Below are positions 23,760 to 34,283 of a DNA stretch of 64,000 nucleotides, piece by piece (the stretch's first letter is position 1; each line of letters starts with the position of its first letter). The stretch comes from Lyophyllum atratum. Its lineage: Eukaryota; Basidiomycota; Agaricomycetes; Agaricales; Lyophyllaceae. Both the position numbers and the translations under genes were made by a program. Location: contig JACGCN010000004.1 in the NCBI GenBank assembly GCA_014905825.1, positions 1,054,001 to 1,118,000 of the forward strand. Direction: 5' to 3'. Under the pieces are notes generated by a model. It ran no database searches, was not told where the DNA came from, and saw only the letters and a program-made list of their open reading frames with translations.

Positions 23760-26700
23760 TCAAGGAGGTGCACGGCAGACGCGCAGGGGCATCTGGTTAC
23801 CGAGATGAGGTTCGGACTTGACGAAAGGGCGGGTGACGACGCTAGAAGGGTAAGGGAGCAAGGTTGTTAGTAGGCATTCTGACGACATCATGAACCGTGA
23901 ACGAAAAGATGGAAAAGGCGAAGAATAAGGAAGCATAAGGGGAGATCAGGATGGACAAGGAGATACAATGCCGACGAAGGGGCAAGTGTATCGGAAGATT
24001 TCAAAGCGTAGGACGAAGATAGAACTAGGTGTGTAAGATGAAAATGAGGATCTGTATATGCCGATGTGGGTCCAGGTGCACGCCTATGGGTGCTGTTGGT
24101 AGAAGGTTATCAGGAGATGGAGAAGCCCAGGGACAACGACGGCGATGGGGAAGGTAAAATAAGGGATGGGACGGAGGCTGTGGGATGGGTGTTTGAGGCT
24201 GTGGTATAATAAGAGTTGGGATGCCGATCAGAATCCTGATGATACGTGGTGATACGCGGAGGGTAACGGAGGTAGGAAGAAGGCATGGAGGTGCGGCAGG
24301 CCGAAAGAAAGTTGGGCGACGCGGTAACAAGAATAATAAGGTTGTCGACCTGTGCGCATGTGGACATGGTGCTTCGGGATGGGGACGGCGATGGGTGAAT
24401 GGGACCGGAGGAATGTAAGATTGTGTGATGCGACAGAGTAAATGGATAGGAATTGTATGGAAGGACGCGATAATTGTCGATAGTCATTGGGGAGATGATG
24501 GAAGAAGATGGAACGAACGAACACACAGAAAGGAAGAACAGAAGAGAGGACGAAAGAAGACCGAGCGACCCAGATGCCGGGACTCGGGACCAGAACAGGC
24601 GAGAGCGGAAATAGATTGATGCAAAATTGGAAGACGGCACCAAAGAAAAAGAGCGATGGAAGAAGGCAAGAATGGTAAGGGTATGGAGATACAAAAGTGC
24701 CGGAGGAATGACGAAAGGGGGAAAACTCACTTGATACGTTTTTCAATAACCATATCCTCGTCCATCCAGAACTCCATGTCCTTCACGAGGGTGTACAAGA
24801 ATATCTTGATTCTGATAGACCGAAAGGGAAATCACATGAGTATATGACAAATACAGCAAAGACAAGGGGAAAAGAAGTGACGAGAGAGGGCAACAAAGAC
24901 GAGATGAAGACTCGCTGGGCTGGACGGGAAAGAGTCACAATAGTGAAGCAGTAGAAGGGGAGAAGAGACCAAATGCACAAGACGGATGAGGAAAAGACGT
25001 GCCGAGAGGACGACAAAAGAAAATGGTGATACAGTAGCGCGGTCGAAGATCAGAACCTAAAAAGGAGGCGGGGAAAAGAAGTAACGCAAAGATGGCGGGA
25101 CAACAAGGCCTGAAGGTGACGAGAGAGGGCAAAAAAGACAAGATGAAGACTCCTTGGGCTGGACGGGAAAGATACACAATAGTGAAGCAGTAGAAGGGAA
25201 GAAAACAAATGCACAAGACGGATGAAGAAAAGACATGCCGAGAGGACGACAAGAGAAAATGGTGATACGGCAGCGCGGCCCAAGATCAGAACCTTAAAAG
25301 GAGGCGGGGAAAGAAGTAACGCGAAGATGGCGGGGCAATAGCGCCTAAGAAAAGAAGCAACGCAGAAACCGTGAGGCCCCTCGACCAGGAACAAAAGGCC
25401 GCACGAAACGAGGAGAAATAACAAGGCCTAAAGAAAAGAAGCAGCGCAAAAACCGTGAGGCCCACTCGACTAAGAACAATCGGCCATACGAAACGAACAG
25501 AAATCTGGGGCGTGAACGCCGATTCGCGAGGTGCGCATAAGACTCCAATTCCAAATTGCAGAAGCGAATCGAACGCGAACGAGCAAAGAAGACGAACTCA
25601 CTCGATCAACGCAAATCGCCATCCAATACATGCGCGATTGCCTTCTCCCACACTTCCATTCCCATTGAGGAATGTCAGCGTCCCCGCGAGCAGCCCCGGG
25701 ATACTGCGCGCCTCAGCCGGCGGGTCCGCCCAGCGCTCCGGTCTATCCCAACAATCAGCGTCCAGTGAAAAGAAATCGCAGTGGTAATTGATGAGGGATA
25801 AGGGAAAAGACACATACCGGAACTCTCCCGCATCCTCCCCCCAAAGCCTTCGACACCGATTAACCGCCTGTATGGGCACCGACACGATGTCGCCCTCCGC
25901 CACCCGCACGCTCCACCGCCGCTCCCCGTCCACATCGCTGTATCCTCCCTTCGTTCCACCATCCGCACCTGTCCTCGGCCCCGACCGCCCGCCCACAGGC
26001 ACCGACACAGGAATATCGTCGCCCCCAGGACGCGCACACACCCGCATCGTCGAGGTCACAGGGGCATGCAGCCTCAGCGCCTCGCGCACGACCCAGTCCA
26101 GATAGGTGCACGCCTGCACGTGCGTTGCCAGATCCTCCTCCCCATTCCCTGCTTGTGCCTCCGTATCATGCTCGTTCTCGCTCGCCTTCCTGCTTCCGTT
26201 CCCAATAACAGGAATTGCACGTAGTGCCTGCCGCAGCTTGGTCTGCACATGCGGTGCGCGTGCGAGCGCATAGAGGCACCAGGTAAGCGCAGAGGCGGTC
26301 GTCTCATGCCCTGCGGCGATAAAGGTTGAGATCTGGCAGAGCACCTCCTGCGTGCTCATCTGCGTTTGTGGTTGTTTCTCCTGGGGTGCCGTAGTGGGCG
26401 TGGGCTTTTCGAGAGAGTGTATAGGAGGGGTGGAGAGGTTAGAGCGAACTGCATGCGTGTTAGTCGGTGTCGCAATCGAGTAGGTTGCAGGTATAACCCA
26501 CTGAGGAGACTAAGGAGATCGCGCCCTGCGCGTGCGGTGGGGGTAGTACCCTTTTCAGCGGACTCCGCCAAGATCTCGGTGCGTTTCTGGTCGATCAGCT
26601 GGGTGCCGATGCGGTGCATCGTCTCGTGCGCTTCGATCATTGTTGCATTGTTCCTACGCTGTAAGGACGTGCAGAGTGAGCTTGGGTGAGGTGAGCAGGG

Positions 26701-27545
26701 GTGGAGAGACTCACAAAACGACGGAGGATGGGAAACCACACTTGGAGAATCGTCATTACACGGAACTTGCGGGCGGTGGAGAAGATGACGCCAAATGCAG
26801 CGGCGAGCTCGTTGTGGGCTGATGTGGATGAGAGGGAGTTGAAGTGATATCCGAAGCCTGTAAGAAATTAACATGAGTTGGGTACGATAAGAGAAGGCAA
26901 CATACCGGCTTCTCCAATAACATCAAGCGTCGCGCGGCCAAGCCAGCTGAGCGCGTCGATTCGGGGCGCAGTCGTCTCCTCTACGTCGGCCTGATCAAGC
27001 CAGATATCACGTAGCTATGTGCCGGTCAGATCGCAGCGCTTCATGTCGACGGCAACACATACCTGTACTGCCTTTTCCCAGAACACAGGTGTCAAACTCG
27101 CCAAGTGCAACTTTGAAAAGGCAGGACTAAGAATGCGACGCTGCCGTCGGTGCTGGTCGCCCTCCACAGTTAGCAGACCATCATGTCCGGCAGCCATGCT
27201 TGCGAGGCTGTCTCGAACAAAGTCCGGCTTCGGGTACTCATACGCGTGTGCGAGAATGTGCGAGATGGCAACGGGATCGGTGGTCATGAGACGGGGCGCA
27301 CCGATGAAGCCCCGGTAGACAAAGGTAGGGCCGTAGGCTGCCTCCCAGGATGCGATGAGGTTGGTGTTTTCCTGGTCATGCATCTCGATGAGATTGCCCA
27401 TGAAGAAGGACGGGCATTTCGGGCCAGGGAGATGGCGCAGTGGCGAAGTGCGCTGGCGGATAAGAAGGCGGGCGAGTGGGAGAACGAAGAAGATGACGAC
27501 GAATGAGAGAAGGACGGCGACGATGAGGAGGAGAGGGCCCGGCAT
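23760..27545 (-). CDS. Cytochrome P450 with two long 3' introns
   Basis: ER haem-thiolate monooxygenase, eight exons. Exon 1 encodes the anchor (LLLIVAVLLSFVVIFFVLPL) and RHLPGPKCPSFFMGNL. Later come the C-helix pattern HRRQRRILSPAFS, the I-helix oxygen-binding AAGHETTASALTW, ExxR in VVREALRLHAP, the PERW motif (PERWADPP) and the haem loop GEGNRACIGWRFA with its cysteine ligand. Exon 7 (24731-24811, IKIFLYTLVKDMEFWMDEDM) and exon 8 (23760-23841, VVTRPFVKSEP to stop) complete the C-terminus. They are separated by introns 24812-25601 (790 bp) and 23842-24730 (889 bp), far above the usual size here. The haem loop has extra residues (NGNGSVGE) and lacks the usual Phe seven residues before the Cys. 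Shares a short promoter with the METTL25-like gene. Substrate unknown. Confidence 0.88.
23842..24730 (-). other. 889-bp P450 intron, pyrimidine-rich on the sense strand
   Basis: Donor GTGAGT after the EKRI(N) codons, acceptor CTAG before VVTRPFVK. Plus strand is strongly purine-rich (long runs of A/G with few C/T), so the transcript is pyrimidine-rich. No exon-like or conserved reading frame found inside. Confidence 0.75.
24877..25350. repeat. Tandem duplication, about 239-bp unit
   Basis: Copy 1 starts at 24877 and copy 2 at 25116, both with GTGACGAGAGAGGGCAA and later GATGAAGACTC, GCACAAGACGGATGA and GGAGGCGGGGAAA. A few substitutions and small indels separate them. Lies wholly in the P450 intron. 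Confidence 0.85.
25343..25510. repeat. Tandem duplication, about 84-bp unit
   Basis: Copies start near 25343 and 25426, sharing GAAAAGAAGCA, AACCGTGAGGCCC and CGAAACGA. Same P450 intron, directly next to the 239-bp repeats. Confidence 0.8.
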
Positions 27546-27663
27546 GGAGGGAGGAGGAGGAGGAGGGAACCAAGATCATGGTGGACAGGTATAAACAGAC
27601 TCCGAGCTGCCCGCGACGTTGCCGAGCCGAGGTCACCGAACATCCGGATCGGGTGCTCTTTTC
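27546..27663. promoter_or_regulatory. 118-bp divergent promoter
   Basis: Only 118 bp separate the ATGs of the P450 (leftwards) and the METTL25-like gene (rightwards), so both must use overlapping control sequence. No TATA box is evident. The first 30 bp after the P450 ATG on this side are GGA-rich. Confidence 0.6.
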
Positions 27664-28962
27664 ATGCTGCAGCCAATCCATCATGTTCTTGCCCAGCCCA
27701 GCATCCAACATCTGCTCGCCGTTCACCCTAATGACCCAAGCGCCGATCGCTTCGACGCCCCGACCCCCTGGCGCACGCTCCTCGATGACCACCACGCCGA
27801 GATCCCCGCCCAGCCATTGCTCGCCTCGATCCGCGCTGCCCAGCTGCCCCGGGCCCCCATCGCACTGAACGTCACCATCCCCCAATCACAGTTCGGCATG
27901 TCGCCCAAAAAGCACCATGAGGTCAGTCGCATGACCCAGTACGTCGCCGATCTCGTCCGCACCCGCCTTCCCCACATCGCCCCGCGCGATCTGCGCATAG
28001 TCGATGTCGGCGCTGGCCAGGGCTACCTCACCCGCGCCCTCCAAGCCCACTTTCAGTCTCCCACCCTCGCTCTCGACAATGACGTTGCCCAGACACACGG
28101 GGCGGTAGCCCGCGACGGGCCGGGCATCACTGGAATAGCACACCGCACGATCCACATCACCCCTTCCACCCTCGTCAGTGCCATCGATGACTGGATACCC
28201 ACTACCTCCCCTTCTTCGATACATACCCCCGTCCTGCTCGTTGCCCTGCATGCCTGTGGTTCTCTCACCCCCGACCTCTTCCGTGCCGTCCTCTCTGTGC
28301 CATCGACACACCCCTGGCGCCCCGCGGCAGTCGTTGCTGTCGGCTGTTGCTACAACCTCATGCAACCTCCACACGACTTTCCCCTCTCCACTCACCTTCT
28401 CCTCAACCCCCTCCCAGCACCTCTTCCCGCCTCTGCCTACCAAATGGCCACCCAGATTCCAGACCACTGGCTTGACTCCCCCGCCAGCCTAGCAAGCGCA
28501 GAGCTCGCCATCCGCAAGGTTGTGTACCGCGCCCTCCTTGGCCGACTGTATACGCGCATCCATGCTGAAGTGGATGTGACCGAGACAGGTAGCACCCCCA
28601 CTATGCGCCGCCTCGGCCGTCTCAACGACTCCGCCTACGCCTCCTGGGCCACCTTCCTCGCACGTGCAGGCGAGCGCATCGGCATCGACTTTTCCCCCTT
28701 CACCGAGGACCCGGATCCCGAACTAGTAACGCGCCTGGAATCCCTGTTTGTCCTTCGGTGCCTCCTAGGTCCTGTCATAGAGAGCTACATTGTGCTCGAC
28801 CGCGTCGCGTGGATCGAAGAAGAGCTCAGAAAGCGGGGGGAAGAGGCGGGTGATGGGCTGGCAGGGTATGGCGTAGAGGTGGTGAATTTGTTTGACCAGG
28901 CTACGGGGAGTGGGCGGAATATGGCGTTGGTGCTCGCCCCGACTCCTCCGAGCGATGCATGA
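27664..28962 (+). CDS. METTL25/RRNAD1-like methyltransferase-domain protein
   Basis: Intronless, 432 codons from ATG 27664 (upstream in-frame codons lack ATG). Order of motifs: MSPKKHHEVSRM, the SAM-binding loop RIVDVGAGQGYLTRAL, LALDNDVAQTHGA (acidic strand), LLVALHACGSLTPDLFR, VVAVGCCYNLMQPP and a C-terminal YIVLDRVAWIEEELRKRG. This set (GAGKG/GAGQG, LHACGxL, GCCYN) is characteristic of the METTL25/METTL25B family, also annotated as rRNA adenine dimethylase-like; human METTL25B modifies 5' ends or related RNA targets only by inference. High GC codon use compared with its neighbours. The substrate is unknown. Confidence 0.85.
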   Translation: MLQPIHHVLAQPSIQHLLAVHPNDPSADRFDAPTPWRTLLDDHHAEIPAQPLLASIRAAQLPRAPIALNVTIPQSQFGMSPKKHHEVSRMTQYVADLVRTRLPHIAPRDLRIVDVGAGQGYLTRALQAHFQSPTLALDNDVAQTHGAVARDGPGITGIAHRTIHITPSTLVSAIDDWIPTTSPSSIHTPVLLVALHACGSLTPDLFRAVLSVPSTHPWRPAAVVAVGCCYNLMQPPHDFPLSTHLLLNPLPAPLPASAYQMATQIPDHWLDSPASLASAELAIRKVVYRALLGRLYTRIHAEVDVTETGSTPTMRRLGRLNDSAYASWATFLARAGERIGIDFSPFTEDPDPELVTRLESLFVLRCLLGPVIESYIVLDRVAWIEEELRKRGEEAGDGLAGYGVEVVNLFDQATGSGRNMALVLAPTPPSDA

Positions 28963-29593
28963 TGGACGTAGTTCCTGCATGTGGGTCCCAGTTTGCGTCC
29001 TGAAAGCTTTATCGGATAGGCGCATATATATAACCTGGGTTGGGGAAGCTTCATCTGCCGCAGCAGCCTGCGGAGCCAAAATGTGCGATCGATCTATGAC
29101 GACGCGATCGTCCCCTCCGCTGGGGTGGTCCACATCGGATCGAGCTTTCGAGGGCACCTTGGGGTTGAATTTGGAAAGGATACGCGTTCTTATTCCAACC
29201 CGCCCCGACGTACATCCACTGTGCCTTCCACGCGTATACCCTGGCACGGCTCAAGGAACCCTAACCCCGCTCAGCCAATAGGAACGGCATGCTCCTTAGG
29301 TAGCTACCATACTGGCCAGCATGGGCCGCTGGGTATACCCTGTAACGAAAGTCGCGTTGATCTTGTGCGCGGACGCCTTTCGTTTGGTGACTGGGCTACT
29401 GTTGTCGTTCAGAGCACGCGTTAAACAACGGAATAGTTTTAACCCTCATTAATGTGACCGAAATTTACACGTAGAATTAGAAGATGTTAACCAGTTTAGC
29501 CAATCCACATATGTGAGGGGGTTTCCAAATTATACATAATGGATGATATCGTAAGTATGCCTAAATAATAGGGTTCCTTCTGAAATGTATGCT
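28963..29593. other. Intergenic, convergent 3' ends
   Basis: About 630 bp between two converging genes. No gene, repeat or RNA gene seen. A short ATATATATAA run lies near 29023-29032. Confidence 0.5.
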
Positions 29594-31351
29594 TTACACG
29601 GAAGACGCTGGGGAACCTGGCCTTTCTAGCTTAGATTTCAGCCCACCCTCAGCTATATCGATGTCCGATATAGAAGGAAGGTGCCTTTTCGCAGCATCGA
29701 AGGAAGGTGAGACTGGCACTGGATGACTTCGATCGATACGTGAACCAGAATAGACCTCCGTCCGAATGTGCAGTTGAACGCCTCTGTCCGTTGACCGCGG
29801 AGCAGGCTTTGGGTCCTCCAGTTGCCATATATCGCTGGTATCTATCTGACACAATGTAGATATTAGGTTTGTCAAAGATGATCAAGTGCAGACTCACCCC
29901 TCCCCCCCAGACAGTCTCTCTCAAGGCGTGGCGTACAAGAAGAGTATCCATAAGTGTCTACCGGAGAGTTAGCTCGTTAGGAACAGAGAGCTACACGGTA
30001 GAAATTGATCACAGACGTTTGTGTATACGCTGCTGACCGGAATGCCGGTGATGGCATACAGATACGAGGTCGGAAACTTCACGACTAGGATAAGGGTGAC
30101 CATAGAGAAGATTCCGGTGAAAAGGCCTACAAAGAAGTGTCGTTGAATACAGATGTATGGAATAATGTCAAATAACGCTACCGGTCTGTATAGACACGCG
30201 AATGAGTTGGTTCACAATAGGGTTAGACTTGCGAAACCCGGTGCGAGACTGTAAAAGAAGGCAGATCAACACTCCTTCCAGTTGTGCAACCATCAGGACC
30301 ATGGAAACAAGAAACAAGTTACAAGAGGCAACGCACCAGTAATCAGAGAGTCGATGCCCATTTCGAGGCATAGCCAAGTCGTCGATATATACTGCAAACG
30401 GGCAGCATCGCTTAATCTGAAATTCGAATGTCCATGTGCACTTGAAATTGAGCGGAGGGAGGAGTCGGGGCGTACGATTTTAGTTGCAAGGCATATACTC
30501 CGCATGTCATCCCAATGACAAGACTTGGAAGAGAGAGGAGAATAATGATGCTGTAGCCGATCTTGCTTTTTGTGAGGCGAAAAATTCTAAGTATCCATGA
30601 CAGTGAGTTGAGAACTTCAAGCGTTGCGAGCCTGATAATTCAGACCATGTACCTGTACCCTAGAAACATTTGCACTAGAAATGCAGTAATGCTGGTCGTA
30701 ATTGCAGTCGCCGGATATGGCCAAACGATTCCTGCGGGAGCCAAATTAGACTCAACCTAGCCTGGGCAGAGTCCCACTCACCAAGAAGAGCTCGTGGGTT
30801 ATCGTAGTTTTTCACGCTTTGGAGACGACATATCTCAGCTGCGGAGGGAGCAAAGGGTGACCAAGGACCTACGCATGAAACCATGCAACATAAAGGAGCC
30901 TTCCACGGAGAATGAGTTCAGTGTGACAAGAAAGGTTAAGAAAGCTTACGATATGCTGTGAAATGTGTCCAAGAGAAAGAGCAAAAGCACAAGCACGCTA
31001 GAAACGATCTCGTTAAGCGAGAAGTACGCATCGAGCGATAGTTCGAGCAAACTGGATGGATCGTGGGTCGTTGAATTCTGCAGGCACGTATTAGTCGCGT
31101 CGCGGAGAGCAGGAACATCCAGCGCACTCTTGCGATGGTAGGAAATGTACTGATAGGATACGAATCCGTAAAAGTAAGTGTTCACTAGGGATATGGGGTT
31201 AGCAGGTGCATAGATAGAAAACGAGGTGGCAACCACGAACAGAAAACACCTATCAAGAGGGCACCTATTTGATCAAAATGTTCAGCGCACCCATTAGCGT
31301 CACGATTAGCAGTTTGATAGACTCACCAAGACTGTTGTCGAATTGACCCAT
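29594..31351 (-). CDS. DUF6534 seven-helix membrane protein
   Basis: Fungal integral membrane protein of the DUF6534 family, widespread in Agaricomycetes, function unknown. I read about 14 very small exons. The spliced protein starts MGQFDNSLGALLIGVF, followed by YFYGFVSYQYISYHRK, VLVLLLFLLDTFHSISLLY, WFHAVKNYDNPRALL, TAFLVQMFLGYR, IIILLSLPSLVIGMTCGVY, LLLQSRTGFRKSNPIVNQLI, IFSMVTLILVVKFPTS and TLMDTLLVRHALRE. The hydrophilic tail is Ser/Pro-rich. The RTGFRKSN loop and the terminal TNTLMDTLLVR element are hallmarks of the family. Predicted plasma or internal membrane location. Exon boundaries were chosen by motif continuity, so a few could shift by some bases. Confidence 0.82.
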
Positions 31352-32127
31352 AGAGGAGAGAAACGGAGACAAGGATAGCTGGTGGACGGCGAGTCGAAGG
31401 TCGACGACAGATATACATTTTAATTTGTTCTTTCGCTAATAGTAGGTGCCGCAGTTCGGGCTCTTAATGCGATGGACCCTTAACCAGGTAGCGGAGCCTG
31501 GGCCCTACGGAGCATTGACATAACCCGCGTCCTCTATGAGCGATGAGCGATGGTCGATATCTATCGCCGACGCTGGCGGTCCTAGAGGCTATTGTATTGA
31601 GTCAACAAGTTCAGCAGCTTGGCTACCAATAGTCGCCGTTCCTACTTACTGTATAGCGCGGGCATGGCCTTCTAGTCAACCTTCGTGACAAGTGCAAAAG
31701 GCACCCCTAAAGCACCCCAATAATAAATATGATATGCGGCTAGATATTCAGTGGACCCTTGATGGTGGCAAAACTGATCGAGGAAATCCAGTTTGGGCCA
31801 GGTTTGGGCATCATGAATATGCAATTTGTGGGTCACTCGGCCTATAGAACAGACACCAACTACTTACAAAGGACTTCAACGAAGTCCCAGGTTTTAAAGA
31901 ATCCTCAAGTTGATGACACTGGTGAGTACAATGCACTTGATTTTCTTGGGAGGCCTTGCAGGGCAGTGATGCAAAATAATGCTGCAATCCAAAGAACGGA
32001 TTATGTATTGGTATCAGAGCCACGGGAACTACGATCCCGTCTCTATGAGAGCCGACAATCCAAATTTAAACTACAAGCCCAGAATCCAATAGACACGAGA
32101 AAAGGCGGGAATGGAGAGAGACGGACA
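31352..32127. other. Intergenic
   Basis: About 780 bp. The plus-strand open frame from 31759 runs on into the antisense of the His-rich gene and owes its length to that gene's 24-bp repeats. No other gene or RNA seen. Confidence 0.5.
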
Positions 32128-33007
32128 CTAGCAGCGACAGTGGCGACAGTTGCCGGTGTGCTTGTCGTTATGGATGTGGCTGTGGCGATGGGTCTGGCAC
32201 CGGTCATGTTTACGTCGGTGGTCCTGGTCGTGTTTGCGTCCGTGGTCCCGGTCATGTTTGCGTCCATGGTCCCGGTCATGTTTGCATCCGTGGTCCCGGT
32301 CATGTTTGCCTCCGTGATTCCAGTCATGTTTGCCTCCGTGGTCACAGTCATGTTTGCCTCCGTGGTCACAGTCATGTCTGCCGCAGCGGTGGCAGGTCCG
32401 GTTCCGGTGAATGTTGCTGTGGTCTTTGCAGTCATGACAGCCGCCGCGGTGATTACAGTCGCGAGGATACAAGGGTTTGTAGCTTTTCTTGTCCACAAGA
32501 GCGTAGTCTGTGTCGTCGCCCGACGCTCTATGATGGATGGTAGAGCCGTCGACAGAACGCTTGTCCTTCGGAGGCTTAGCTTTCGAGCTCTTGTCCTTCG
32601 ATGGCTTAGCGGTCGAGCTCTTTTCCTTCGATGGCTTAGCGGTCGAGCTGTCGTCCGCTGGAGGCTTAGCGGTCGAGCTGTTGTCCATCGGAGGGTCAGC
32701 CGGCGGGCTCTTGTCCACAGACTTCTTGTCACTAGAGTCGTTATCATTCTTGGGGGCAGGCTCCTTATTCATCGGTTCATTGTTCGTCGACTCCTGGTTC
32801 GTAGGTAAGAGGGCAATGATTGGGGCGAGAGGATCGGAGGGGGTTGCCCTTTTCATCTGCATGCTGTTCTATGGAACGACGGATGTTAGTAAGGATCATT
32901 AGGGGAGCGAATGGGAGGCTAACATCATTGTTGGGAGCGGCCCAAGAGAGGGGAGCAAGGGTACAGAGACCCACAAGAGCCGCAATGCGAGGGTGAATGA
33001 AGACCAT
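32128..33007 (-). CDS. Secreted His/Asp-repeat protein, possible metal binder
   Basis: Two exons (32924-33007 and 32128-32868; 55-bp intron). Exon 1 is a classic signal peptide, MVFIHPRIAALVGLCTLAPL with cleavage likely after SWA-A. The mature protein has a Lys/Ser/Pro-rich spacer with a ten-residue repeat (SSTAKPSKDK-like, four copies). The C-terminal third has about eight copies of an octapeptide close to KHDxDHGG, flanked by cysteines (CHDCKDH, CHRCGRHDCDH, CRHCRC end). Dense His, Asp and Cys suggest extracellular binding of zinc, copper or nickel (inference; no named family recognised). Repeat number is likely unstable. On the opposite strand the repeats give an open frame that is only a shadow. 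Confidence 0.8.
32180..32390. repeat. 24-bp tandem repeat coding KHDxDHGG
   Basis: Plus-strand unit reads roughly GTGGTCCCGGTCATGTTTGCGTCC, about eight copies with substitutions mostly at the variable codon. In frame with the His-rich protein. Confidence 0.85.
32560..32690. repeat. 30-bp tandem repeat coding STAKPSKDKS
   Basis: About four copies of a unit with GGCTTAGCGGTCGAGCTCTT on the plus strand, in frame with the same protein. Confidence 0.8.
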
Positions 33008-33369
33008 AACGATTGTAGTAGGTGATGGGTAGGATGAGAGGCTCGCGAGGGGATATGATAGCGCGGGTAGATGTGGTAGGTGGACAAGCTGCGTCTGAGC
33101 ATCACGAGAGAAGAAATGCGCATCTTATAGGCTGCAGCTGGAGGCTGACCAGCTTTTCGTCCACTGGTAGGTGGTACCGGTCATCCTCCACAGCGGAAGC
33201 ATAAACTTTCCATTTGCGGTCTAGACCCTGAAGCCACGTGACATCATAGTTGTCTCGATTCAGATTAGACTCAGACTTCCTCAAGAAGCAGAACGTCGAC
33301 GTGAAATGGTTTCGCTTGCGCCTTGTCCGGATCTTTTTGCCTTCAACTGTCTACCGACGACGACCACCA
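33008..33369. promoter_or_regulatory. Divergent promoter region
   Basis: About 360 bp between the start codons of the secreted His-rich gene and the DUF202 gene. No obvious TATA; no other gene. Confidence 0.5.
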
Positions 33370-34283
33370 ATGCTCACCGCCGCTTCCTCCACTGTTCTTG
33401 ACAATAACAGCGACTTTCAGGCGGTCGAAACAACACCACTTGTTGGGAAATCATCATCAACCTCCAGGAGCGCCAGGTCCTACACTAACAACCCTAATTT
33501 CTATTCGAAACGTCGTATCCACATTAAATCCCGTTCTTCCAAACCAATTGACAAGCTACGCATCAACACTGTCAATCGTGTTGACGAAAATGGCGACGAG
33601 GAGTCCGCTCCGAGCTTCACGACACTACTCGCCCCTTCCTCCACATACCTAAATGACTGTACAACCTGCAAATCGTCATGCGTACCCAGGGACTCTTCGC
33701 CTTCTCCCTTGGCATCCACACCCAGACGTCACAAAAGTCTGATGTCGAGCGTTTCGCTGACGTTGGAGAACACGGGCAGTGTGGCCAGAGACCATTTAGC
33801 GTCCGAGAGGACTTTCCTGGCATATGTTCGGACGAGCTTAGCGATTGCTTCTTCCGGAGTCGGTGAGTGAGATACTAGCCTTATCCGCATAGCCCTATGA
33901 TAATAGTATTCATGCCCGTTCTCCGTGTCCATGTTAGCTCTGGTGCAACTGTTTACAGTGGCTTCTGCGAACCTTCGACATTCTCCGGAACATCGGCTTC
34001 ACACCTACATCCGCCCACTTGGAGCGGCAACTATTGTCATGGGTCTAATCGTTCTTATGATTGGTACAAAGCCTCCTTCATTCATTCGCACTCCAGACTT
34101 ACAGTCACTTTGAACACAGGGGTTGTTCGCTATTTCTCGATTCAGGCTGCCCTGACCAAGGGCAACTTCCCAGTCGCTCGCGCCGTGACAGGCTTTATCA
34201 CAGCGACTCTAACCCTCCTGGTCGTTGTGACGTTTGGAATCCTGGTCGCTGGGAAATTGGAACCTCCGAAGCGACGCCATTAA
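33370..34283 (+). CDS. DUF202 membrane protein
   Basis: Three exons (33370-33862, 33938-34063, 34120-34283). The ATG at 33370 (MLTAASSTVLDNNS) is the first in frame. A hydrophilic N-terminal half of about 150 residues precedes the DUF202 (YidH-like) core: ARDHLASERTFLAYVRTSLA, the R-D-x-x-A-x-E-R-T-x-L-A-x-x-R-T signature. Then come helix 1 (IASSGVALVQLF), helix 2 (GAATIVMGLIVLMIG) plus VVRYFSIQAALTKGNFP, and helix 3 (TATLTLLVVVTFGILVAG). The motif is shared with the membrane part of vacuolar VTC proteins but no SPX or polyphosphate domain is present. Role unknown; probably vacuolar or plasma membrane. Confidence 0.85.

Larger units (their letters stand above)
24812..25601 (-). other. 790-bp P450 intron carrying tandem repeats
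   Basis: Donor GTGAGT directly after the haem-loop exon (GWRFALI), acceptor CAG before KIFLYTLVK. It contains two tandem copies of a unit of about 239 bp and two copies of a unit of about 84 bp, all purine-rich on the plus strand. Confidence 0.78.

Noticed and set aside
24110..24746. Overlapping 172- and 206-codon minus-strand frames
   Set aside because: Low-complexity Ser/Phe/Pro/Leu readings of pyrimidine-rich intron sequence; the flanking P450 exons show this is intron.
31759..32808. 349-codon plus-strand frame with VMFASVVP repeats
   Set aside because: Antisense shadow of the His/Asp repeats; the opposite strand has a signal peptide, a proper intron and a stop.
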